Below are positions 53,430 to 60,387 of a stretch of 64,000 nt of DNA, piece after piece. How positions within the stretch are numbered: the first letter of the stretch is position 1; the number at the start of each line of letters is the position of its first letter. The notes below the pieces were generated by a model. That model did no database searches, was not told where the DNA came from, and saw nothing but the letters and a program-made list of their open reading frames with translations. Source of the stretch: Myxococcales bacterium (lineage in GTDB: Bacteria > Myxococcota_A > Polyangia > Polyangiales > Polyangiaceae); contig JADKKK010000035.1 in the NCBI GenBank assembly GCA_016720545.1, positions 62,001 to 126,000 on the forward strand, in the 5' to 3' direction. The position numbers and the translations under genes are program-made.

Positions 53430-54818
53430 CTAGAAGCGGCCGGTGAGCCCCACCGACCCGAGCCCAAGCATGGGCGCGAGGTGGAGGCGCGGCGCCTCGG
53501 AGGTGGTCTTCTGCACGTCGGTGATCGTGCGCCGCAAGAGCGCGCGGTTGTACCGGTTGGCGTAGAGCACCGCGTCGTGCTCGGTGAGGAGGTGGTCGGT
53601 GGTGGCGCCGTCGCCCTTGAAGGCCGCGAGCAGGAACCAAATCCCGAAGCCCACGGTGCCCACCGTGCCCACGCCGGCCATGATGACGCTGCCGGTGTTC
53701 GAGGTGTCGCGGCTGCGATCGAAGATCTCGCCGCCCGAGGCGCTTCGGATGAAATCGCCGCGCGCATCGCGGGGCACGCAGTCGGAGTCCACGAAGGCGC
53801 TCGTGGCGCTGCTCGTGTTGACGTCGCTCGCGTTGCACGCGCGGCTCAGCGTGAGAAACCCGTAGATGCCCATGAGCGCCGAGGCGCCGGTGAGCGCGCC
53901 CGCCGTGTAGAAGGAGACCTTGTTGCGTCGCGTCTCCACGTCGTCGAGGTCCGTGGCGCCCGTGACCGCCCGGTAGCGCCGCACGAACTCGTTCTCCTTC
54001 ATCGGGCCGTCTTTGTCGGTCGAGAAGACGAAGCCGCCGCCGGTGGTCTTCACGTCGAGCTTCTCGCGATCGTAAAGCTTCTTGACCGTCTCGGGGACGC
54101 CGGCCTCGGTGATGCCGGCGGCCTGCGCCACGCCGAGCGCCCCGAGCGTCTCGCCCTTCTTCGGATCGGTGACGGTGACGACCGCCGCGAGCCAGCCCTT
54201 CACCTTGCGCTTGTGCAGCACCTTCACGCGCGCGCCGCCCGCCGCGCTGCCCACGGCCATCACGTCGACCTGTGCGCTGCCGGAGGCCTCTTCGCCCGTC
54301 GCGTATTCGCCCTCGCCGTACACGAGGGCGCTCACGTAGCCGTAGCCGCAGCCCTTCGCCGCGCAGCAGGCGTTGTACTCGGCGGTGTCTTGGCGCGAGA
54401 CACGCTTCGAGGTCTCGAGCTTGTAGACGAAGTGGGTCGCGCGCTCGGCGTCGCCCGAGAAGCCGAAGGCGCCGAGCATCGCCCGGGCCTTGCCGTGCAC
54501 CGAGAGCTCCTGCGCGTCCTCGAAGGAGTTGGCGGTGGGGCTCGTGCGGGGCTCGGAGAGCTTGTCGGCGCACGGGTTCGCGCGGGCGGTCTCCTCCAGC
54601 GAGCGGCCGGGCGCCGGGGGCTCGGGCAAGATGCGCCCGAGGATCGAGTCGTCCTCCGACGGCAGCGGCACGAGCACGTACGACGCCCCGAGCGGGTTCG
54701 CGTCGGCGCCGCCGGCCGACGAGGCCCCCTGCGGGTTGCGGGGCGTGGCGGGGGGCGTGCAAGCCGCGGCGAGGAGCGCGAGCGGGAGCGCGGCGAGCGC
54801 GCGGCGATGGCGGCTCAC
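53430..54818 (-). CDS. Hypothetical lipoprotein with C-terminal hydrophobic segments
   Basis: 462 residues from GTG 54818, chosen over 54824 for spacing from GGGGGAG. Signal peptide and lipobox LAAAC (~residues 16-20). The middle includes EYNACCAAKGCGYGYVSALV and GARVKVLHKRKVKGWLAAVV; near the C-terminus there are two hydrophobic stretches (FYTAGALTGASALMGIYGFL and VIMAGVGTVGTVGFGIWFLL). No family recognised; the ending LAPMLGLGSVGLTGRF resembles an outer-membrane beta-signal, so an outer-membrane-associated protein is possible. It overlaps the upstream Cys-motif lipoprotein by GTGA. Confidence 0.62.
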   Translation of the reverse strand: MSRHRRALAALPLALLAAACTPPATPRNPQGASSAGGADANPLGASYVLVPLPSEDDSILGRILPEPPAPGRSLEETARANPCADKLSEPRTSPTANSFEDAQELSVHGKARAMLGAFGFSGDAERATHFVYKLETSKRVSRQDTAEYNACCAAKGCGYGYVSALVYGEGEYATGEEASGSAQVDVMAVGSAAGGARVKVLHKRKVKGWLAAVVTVTDPKKGETLGALGVAQAAGITEAGVPETVKKLYDREKLDVKTTGGGFVFSTDKDGPMKENEFVRRYRAVTGATDLDDVETRRNKVSFYTAGALTGASALMGIYGFLTLSRACNASDVNTSSATSAFVDSDCVPRDARGDFIRSASGGEIFDRSRDTSNTGSVIMAGVGTVGTVGFGIWFLLAAFKGDGATTDHLLTEHDAVLYANRYNRALLRRTITDVQKTTSEAPRLHLAPMLGLGSVGLTGRF

Positions 54819-55210
54819 CGGCACTCCCCCCCGACGCACGTCTCGCCCGTGAAACAAGGCGAGTTGCAGTCACCGCAGTGCTGTTCGTCGCTTCGGATGT
54901 CGACGCACCTGCCGTTGCACACGTTGGGCGCGATCGCGGTGCACTTCACGCCGGCGTCGCTCACGCCGGGCGAGGTGGGGCTCGTGGTCGCCTGGCCCGA
55001 GGCCGTGGTGCACGCCGCCTTCTTCTGGGTCTTCAGAACGCAGACGTTGGCCACGATCGGGCCCGCATCCGCGCCGTCGCAGGCGGTCCAGTCGGGGCCC
55101 AGCTCGGAGCAGTCTTGCACGCGGCTGCTGCAGCCTGCGGTCGCCGTCGACGCCACGAGGGGCACGACGAGCACCGCGAACGTCAGGGGGAGAGAGTGTC
55201 GAGCACGCAT
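54815..55210 (-). CDS. Small lipoprotein with Cys-rich stigma-type motif
   Basis: 131 residues from MRARHSLPLTF. Lipobox TAGCSS at ~residues 25-30. The C-terminus CNGRCVDIRSDEQHCGDC followed by NSPCFTGETCVGGEC is the CxxxCVD-x-NCGxC-xxCxxGxxCxxGxC motif found repeatedly in myxobacterial surface proteins. The last codons overlap the start of the next lipoprotein gene. Function unknown; the motif likely folds as a small disulphide-rich extracellular module. Confidence 0.75.
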   Translation of the reverse strand: MRARHSLPLTFAVLVVPLVASTATAGCSSRVQDCSELGPDWTACDGADAGPIVANVCVLKTQKKAACTTASGQATTSPTSPGVSDAGVKCTAIAPNVCNGRCVDIRSDEQHCGDCNSPCFTGETCVGGECR

Positions 55211-55252
55211 GGCCGCCACTCTTTCACGGCAAGCCGGACGCACAAAAGAAAA

Positions 55253-55290
55253 CCGGCCCGGGGGCGCGTCTCGCGCGCGTCCCGAGCCGG
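55253..55290 (-). terminator. Rho-independent terminator
   Basis: On the minus strand CCGGCTCGGG (55290-55281) pairs with CCCGGGCCGG (55262-55253), with one G-U pair, and is followed by TTTTCTTTT. It ends the 55313-57064 gene before the lipoprotein gene. Confidence 0.85.
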
Positions 55291-55312
55291 GTCGGCCGAG
55301 GGCCTTCGGCGC

Positions 55313-57064
55313 TCAGAAGCCGTACTGAATACCCAGCTCGGGCGAGAGGGCCGGGAGCACGCCGTTGCCGAGCGCGAGCGCCATGCGGACCCCGAGCGGG
55401 ATGGCGAGGCGCTGGTTGACGTTCAGGCGCACACCGCCGCCGAAGCCGATGAAGCCAGGGCCGCCGAGGTACCAAGCGTCGACCGGGCGGTTCTTCTTGC
55501 TGGCGCCGTCGATCTCCCTCACCTGGATCCCGACGCGCGCGTCCCAGTTGGAGATGCCGGCGCCGAAGAACACGTACGGCGTGATGCCGGACTCCTTCTC
55601 GAGGCCCTGGCCGAAGAGGTAGGTGCCGCGGGCCTCCAGGTGGATCGGGGCCGAGAAGCCCTTGCCGTCGATGCCGCCCTCCGCGCCGGGGTAGGTGTTG
55701 ACGACGAGGCCGACGCGCCCGCCGATGAGGATGTTGCGCGTGATGCCGTAGTCGGCGGAGGCGAGGATGCGGAAGGTGGCCGGCGCGAGGCCACCTTGCA
55801 CCTTGTTGTTGTTCGCGGAAGGGAACTCGATAGAGTAGTTCTGCTTCAAGGACTCGGGATCGCCCGACGGCCGCGTGGGGTAGTCGGCGCCGTTGTCGAC
55901 GCAGTAGTAGCCCGTGTCGTTCACGGGGAGGCCGCCGCGATCGGCGTCGGTCGCGTTGGTGGGGTGGATCTTGCACACGTCGTCGCCGGAGGGGACGAAC
56001 GAGAAGTCGAAGCCGAGCTGCAGGCCGACCCAGAACTTGCGGTACTTGGGCTTGGCGCCCTCCGGCGCGGTGCAGACGCCCTTGTCGAGGGGGTCGGCGC
56101 CCTTGTCCTTCTTGCACTGGGAGCTGGCGCACTCGGAGTCTTCGAGGCACGCCTCGCCTTCGGGCTTGCCCGACGGGCCGGTCTCGGGGCCCTTGGGCTT
56201 CTTGCAGCCAGGGAAGTCGGGCGGGCAGTCGCCCGTGTCGGCGCACTGCGTGGGGGCGGGCTGGTTCGGCAGGTGCGGGGGCTCGGCGACCGGCTGCGCC
56301 TTGACGCTCACCTTGTACGGCTCGGCGCGGCTCCCGGCGGTGGCGACGGGGTCGTTCTCCGCGTTGAACCCCTGGATATAATAGAGAAAATCGCCGGTCT
56401 GAACGTCGCCACACGGCGACTGCCCGCCCCAGCCCTTCTCGCCCATCTTCTGGAGCTCGAACTGCTTGTACTCGGTCATGCCGAACGCCTTGTACCGGGC
56501 GATGACCTTCACGAGCTTCTCCTCGCCCGCGTATTCGGCGTACACCGGCACGGACGTGCGCACGAGCTGCGCCGGCACCGGGACGTGGATGAAGTCACCG
56601 GAGGGGCCCTTCGCGGGGCCGGGGCCGGGGCCAGGGCCGGGGCCAGGGCCGGGCGCGCCGCCCTTCTTGGCGGCCTCGAACACGGCGGTGATTTCCTTGG
56701 TAGCGACGTCTTTGTCGAGCGCGATGGCGGGATCGAGCTTGATCGCCTCGACGAAGGCCGCCTGGCCCGCGACCTTGTCGTTGAGACCGCCGACCTGGAC
56801 GACGCCGAGGTCGCGATGGAGCTGCGCCCGGAGCGCGGGCGGGCACTTGTCGGTACCGCACGCGGCGATCGCCTTGTCGAGCTTCTCCTTCGCCTTCGCG
56901 AACTCGGTGACGAGGTAGTCCTCCTCCATCGCCTTCTTCTGGAGGGCCTTCGCGGCCGCCTCGACCTTGGCGTTCTGCGCGTGGGCGGGGACCTCCAGCG
57001 CGGCGACAAGGAGGCCGAAGCTGAGCGCGGTGGTGACGAGGAGCGAGCGAGTGCGGCTTTCCAA
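55313..57064 (-). CDS. Exported protein with N-terminal helical and C-terminal beta-barrel-like domains
   Basis: 583 residues. TTG 57064 with GGAG eight bases upstream begins the signal peptide LESRTRSLLVTTALSFGLLV ending AHAQ; no ATG or GTG fits better. The N-terminal domain is helical (residues ~30-130); a Pro-Gly repeat (PGPGPGPGPGP) and a Cys module CADTGDCPPDFPGCKKPKG, CLEDSECASSQCKKD follow. The C-terminal ~200 residues alternate like an outer-membrane barrel (VGLQLGFDFSFVPS, GGRVGLVVNTYPGA, ITPYVFFGAGISNWDA) and end in Phe. A surface or outer-membrane protein is likely. Related to TraA/OmpA-type myxobacterial proteins only in general layout. Confidence 0.7.
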   Translation of the reverse strand: MESRTRSLLVTTALSFGLLVAALEVPAHAQNAKVEAAAKALQKKAMEEDYLVTEFAKAKEKLDKAIAACGTDKCPPALRAQLHRDLGVVQVGGLNDKVAGQAAFVEAIKLDPAIALDKDVATKEITAVFEAAKKGGAPGPGPGPGPGPGPAKGPSGDFIHVPVPAQLVRTSVPVYAEYAGEEKLVKVIARYKAFGMTEYKQFELQKMGEKGWGGQSPCGDVQTGDFLYYIQGFNAENDPVATAGSRAEPYKVSVKAQPVAEPPHLPNQPAPTQCADTGDCPPDFPGCKKPKGPETGPSGKPEGEACLEDSECASSQCKKDKGADPLDKGVCTAPEGAKPKYRKFWVGLQLGFDFSFVPSGDDVCKIHPTNATDADRGGLPVNDTGYYCVDNGADYPTRPSGDPESLKQNYSIEFPSANNNKVQGGLAPATFRILASADYGITRNILIGGRVGLVVNTYPGAEGGIDGKGFSAPIHLEARGTYLFGQGLEKESGITPYVFFGAGISNWDARVGIQVREIDGASKKNRPVDAWYLGGPGFIGFGGGVRLNVNQRLAIPLGVRMALALGNGVLPALSPELGIQYGF

Positions 57065-57256
57065 TTCAAAAACTCCGGTGAATGGAAGGGGCTTTACAAC
57101 GATTCGTGCCGCCGAGCGAGGAAAGTGTGTCGGCGCCGTCAGCATGGCCCAACCGGGTCGCCGGAGTACACTAATCCGCGGGACCCGGGCCCCAGAAGGC
57201 CCCCACACGGCCTCGACCCGGTTGACGGTCATGGGCGCCGCGGCGCAGGATTCGCC

Positions 57257-57829
57257 ATGGTCGCCGCCTCCGCCGCCTCCGCCGCCTCCGCTTCGCCCGC
57301 TACGTCGGGCGCCTCCCGCTGGGCCGGGGCGCACGCGGCCGCAACTCTTGCGCTCGCCTGCGCGCTGGGCGCGTGCGCGTCCGCGTGCGGAGGCCCCCCG
57401 CCGCCGAGCGCGCCGAGCCCGCTCCTCGGCAAGCCCGCGCCCGACTTTCGCCGGCCCGCGCTCGACGGGGTCGCGATCGACACCGTGAGCCTGCGGGGCA
57501 AGGTGACGGTGGTGAAGTTCTTCGCGAAGTACTGCGCCCCGTGCACGCGCACGCTGCCCGCGGTGCAGGCGCTGCGCGAGCGACGTCCCGAGATCGCGGT
57601 CGTGGGCGTGTCGGAAGACGAGCACGCCTCCGACGCGGCCGAGCTCGTGCGCACCTACGCGCTCACCTTCCCCGTGGTGCTCGACTCCGGCAACGTGCTG
57701 TCGGGGCGCTTCCGCGTGAGCTCGCTGCCGGCGACGTTCGTGATCGACTCCCTCGGCGTGGTGCGCTGGGTCGGCGGGGCCGGCCAGAGCGACGACGACC
57801 TCGCCCGCGCGGTCGCGGCCACCCGTTGA
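57257..57829 (+). CDS. TlpA/ResA-like thioredoxin-fold lipoprotein
   Basis: 190 residues. An Ala/Ser-rich signal region ends in LGACASACGG, a lipobox-like site. The thioredoxin domain begins GKPAPDFRRPALDG and carries VVKFFAKYCAPCTRTLPAVQAL (CxxC, about residue 97), then VVGVSEDEH, FPVVLDSGNVLSGRF and SLPATFVIDSLGVVRW with the cis-Pro. TlpA-type proteins act as envelope thiol reductants for cytochrome c maturation or protein repair. The gene is divergent from the exported-protein gene; 192 bases with AT-rich patches lie between. Confidence 0.88.
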   Translation: MVAASAASAASASPATSGASRWAGAHAAATLALACALGACASACGGPPPPSAPSPLLGKPAPDFRRPALDGVAIDTVSLRGKVTVVKFFAKYCAPCTRTLPAVQALRERRPEIAVVGVSEDEHASDAAELVRTYALTFPVVLDSGNVLSGRFRVSSLPATFVIDSLGVVRWVGGAGQSDDDLARAVAATR

Positions 57830-57897
57830 AGTCAGCGAGCATGCGCTCCGATCTCGGACCTCCTGGGCGGCGTGAGGTGCTTCGACGCCGCCGGCGG

Positions 57898-59517
57898 TCA
57901 GGCCTCCACGACGGGCGACGGTGACGGCAGCGGCGACGGCCCCGTGACCGCCGCGCGCTTGCGCCGCCGCAGCACGGGATCCGACGCCCGCCAGTCGGCG
58001 AGGCGCGCTGCGGGCACCATCGGCACGACGTACTCGGCGGCGCGGACCGCGTCGAAGCTGGTCGCCCCCGCGCTGATGACGGGCAAGTGCTCGAAGGAGA
58101 TGGTCGCGTAGAACATCCTGTAATGAAAGAAGTTTTTCTGCACGATGACGTCCGCCGAGCGCGCGGACAGGCCCACCAAAGACCAGAAGCTCGGGTGAAT
58201 CGGCAGGGGCGCGCGGTCGCACACGACCACGTGGACCTGCGCGCTCGCCGCGCCGGGTGCGCGAGCGTCGAGCCGAAGGGTGCGCCCCGAGTCGGTGGTC
58301 GCGCGGGCCGCGACGACGACGTCGAGCTCGACGGGCGGCGCCCCGTACCCCGGGGTGCCGCGCAGCGTGACCGCGCGGCGTTCACCGAGCGGCGCGTCCC
58401 ACAGCTGCTCCACGAGCTCCGGGTCGTGCACGGGCACGAACGCCTCGAGGCCCCAGTCGCGACCGCGCCCGACGAGCGCCTCGACGAACCGGGTGTTGCC
58501 ACCCGGCGCGCCGGCGCCCACGACGTCGTCGCAGTCGACGAGGGTCACCGGGCCGAGCTTGCGGAGGCGGCTCTCGGAGGCGCGGCGGAGCCCCTCGTCG
58601 ACGCCGTACATCGGCGGCAAGGCGACGTCGCGCTCCTCCCACGCGCGATCGGCGAGCTCGTCGGCGAGCTTGTCGGCGAGGGCGGGATCGCCGTCGGTGC
58701 ACACATGCACGGCCCAGCCGAGGTGCTCGGCGTTCGTGTACGGATGCACCATGAAGAGGCTCGCCGACACGACCCGTGGGTCGTTCTCGAGGTCGCGCAG
58801 ATACTTGAAGACCCCTCGCATCGGGGCGAGAAAGTCGATGGTCTTGCCCCCACCGATCACGATGGGCAGCTTGCGCCACGCGTGGGTGGGGCGGATCTGC
58901 CCGCGGAGCGCGCGAATGAGGCGGTTGCCCGCGCGAAAGCCGGTGGGCGCGAGATCCCAGTGGGGGTTCGTGCGGTAGGCCACGAGCACGTCGACCGGCG
59001 CGACCAGGCCTTCGGAGAGGTTCGCGTGCAGATCGTAGCTCACGGCGAGCTTCACGTCGGGGCCGACGAGCTCACGCACCCGCGCGAGCAGGTGCGCCTC
59101 GGGAGCCTCCTCGAGGCCGTCGACCTGCATCGAGCCGTGGAGCGCGAGGTACACGCCGTCGAGCGGCAGCGCCTCGCGGATGCGCTCGACGAGCCCCTCG
59201 ACCAGACCGTCGAAGCACGCGCGTGAGAGGGGGCCGCCGGGCACCGCAAGCGACGACTGGAGCGGGACGGTCTCTACGTCGCCCGCGAGGCGCGCGGCCT
59301 GCCGAAACCCCGTGAGCTCCGCGTGGGGCATGAACGACTTGAGCTCGGTGCCACGGAGCGTGGTCGCCGCCTCGAGCTCGCTGCCCGCCATGTGGTGGAG
59401 CCGCTCGAAGTCACAGAGCTCGGTGAGAACGGGCGACCAGGCGTTGGCCTCGTGGAAGAGGCGCCCGTAGGCGATGCGAAGAGGGCGAGGCCCACGGCCG
59501 AGAGAGACACCGAACAT
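57898..59517 (-). CDS. M81 family metallopeptidase (microcystinase C / MlrC-like)
   Basis: 539 residues from ATG 59517 with GGAGG upstream. The N-terminus LRIAYGRLFHEANAWSPVLTE holds the HE(T/A)N motif, VYLALHGSMQVDGLEEAPEA and VSYDLHANLS supply metal-ligand residues, and the C-terminal part includes VIVQKNFFHYRMFYA. This is the DUF1485/MlrC family, named for MlrC of the microcystin degradation pathway; most members have unknown peptide or amidohydrolase substrates. It lies 32 bases after a TetR gene on the same strand, so it is probably controlled by that repressor. NFFHYR is encoded by an AT-rich patch. Confidence 0.85.
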   Translation of the reverse strand: MFGVSLGRGPRPLRIAYGRLFHEANAWSPVLTELCDFERLHHMAGSELEAATTLRGTELKSFMPHAELTGFRQAARLAGDVETVPLQSSLAVPGGPLSRACFDGLVEGLVERIREALPLDGVYLALHGSMQVDGLEEAPEAHLLARVRELVGPDVKLAVSYDLHANLSEGLVAPVDVLVAYRTNPHWDLAPTGFRAGNRLIRALRGQIRPTHAWRKLPIVIGGGKTIDFLAPMRGVFKYLRDLENDPRVVSASLFMVHPYTNAEHLGWAVHVCTDGDPALADKLADELADRAWEERDVALPPMYGVDEGLRRASESRLRKLGPVTLVDCDDVVGAGAPGGNTRFVEALVGRGRDWGLEAFVPVHDPELVEQLWDAPLGERRAVTLRGTPGYGAPPVELDVVVAARATTDSGRTLRLDARAPGAASAQVHVVVCDRAPLPIHPSFWSLVGLSARSADVIVQKNFFHYRMFYATISFEHLPVISAGATSFDAVRAAEYVVPMVPAARLADWRASDPVLRRRKRAAVTGPSPLPSPSPVVEA

Positions 59518-59549
59518 TTGAGACCTCCAGGTGAGGCGCCGACGGGCGC

Positions 59550-60251
59550 TCAGGACTTCGTTGATGGCTTCGTTCGTCGACGGGGGCCGCGCGACGCGGA
59601 TTTGGACGCGGACGCGGACGCGGATGCAGATGCAGATGCGGGCGCCAACGCCGCGCGTGGTTCGAGCTTGAGCGGCGCGAGGAGCCGCTCCCACACGAGC
59701 GCGTGGACCGGCGGGAGCGCGAGGGCGGGGCTCGTGACCTTGTGGAACATCAGGCCGTCGACCAAAGCTCGCACCGTGACGACGAGCGCGTCGGCGTCGC
59801 ACGGCGCGACGATGCCCTGGAGGATCCCGGCGCGCACGCGGTCGGCCGCGGCGCGCCGGAACGCCTCGAACACCTCGGTGCCGCGCGCGAGGATCTCCGG
59901 GACTCGCGCCCCCCCCCTCGCCGCGATCGCCTGCGTGAGGAAGACGAGGCGCGCCTCGCGCCCGTCGTGGAAGGCGTGCACCGCGCGGAGCTGCGCGTAG
60001 AGGCGGTCGATGGGGTGCGTGTGTCGCTCGACCTCGGCGATGACGTAGACCGCCTGCTGCGAGAGCAGCTCGACGAGCGCGGCCTCGACGAGGTCGCCGA
60101 CCGTGGGGAAGTGGTAGAGCAGCGTGGGCCGCTTCACTCCGAGCGCCAGGGCGAGCCGCTCGGTCGAGAGGCCGATGCCCTCGCGCTCGAGGATGGCCAC
60201 CGCGCGGCGCGCGAGGTCGAGGCGTTTCTCGTGATCGGGAGCCCGGGGCAT
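59550..60251 (-). CDS. TetR family transcriptional repressor
   Basis: 233 residues from ATG 60251. The N-terminal helix-turn-helix is ILEREGIGLSTERLALALGV with KRPTLLYHFPTVGDLVEAAL, a canonical TetR DNA-reading helix. The ligand domain ends in an Ala-Ser repeat tail (ASASASASASASKSAS) and a basic run. The start at 60251 keeps the two operator copies in the leader; an upstream ATG at 60293 would translate through them. Autoregulation and control of the following M81 gene are likely. The ligand is unknown. Confidence 0.88.
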   Translation of the reverse strand: MPRAPDHEKRLDLARRAVAILEREGIGLSTERLALALGVKRPTLLYHFPTVGDLVEAALVELLSQQAVYVIAEVERHTHPIDRLYAQLRAVHAFHDGREARLVFLTQAIAARGGARVPEILARGTEVFEAFRRAAADRVRAGILQGIVAPCDADALVVTVRALVDGLMFHKVTSPALALPPVHALVWERLLAPLKLEPRAALAPASASASASASASKSASRGPRRRTKPSTKS

Positions 60252-60253
60252 AA

Positions 60254-60293
60254 CTGACGAACTGTCAATGATGCTTCCTTGACGAACTGTCAA
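60254..60293. promoter_or_regulatory. Twin TetR operators (direct repeats of a palindrome)
   Basis: CTGACGAACTGTCAA at 60254-60268 and TTGACGAACTGTCAA at 60279-60293 each have TGAC/GTCA arms around GAACT, offset by 25 bases. They lie just before the TetR start, so the repressor likely binds both. Confidence 0.75.
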
Positions 60294-60387
60294 GGAACAA
60301 TCGTGCGCGCCGCTCCCGAGCGCGCGCGCGGTCGCGCCCCACGCCGGAGCGCGCGAGGGAGGTGGAGCCCTGTCGTCGCGCTCTAGG

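Noticed and set aside
54272..57256. Long plus-strand open frame leading into the thioredoxin gene
   Set aside because: It runs antisense to two or three exported-protein genes; only the segment from 57257 has a protein signature.
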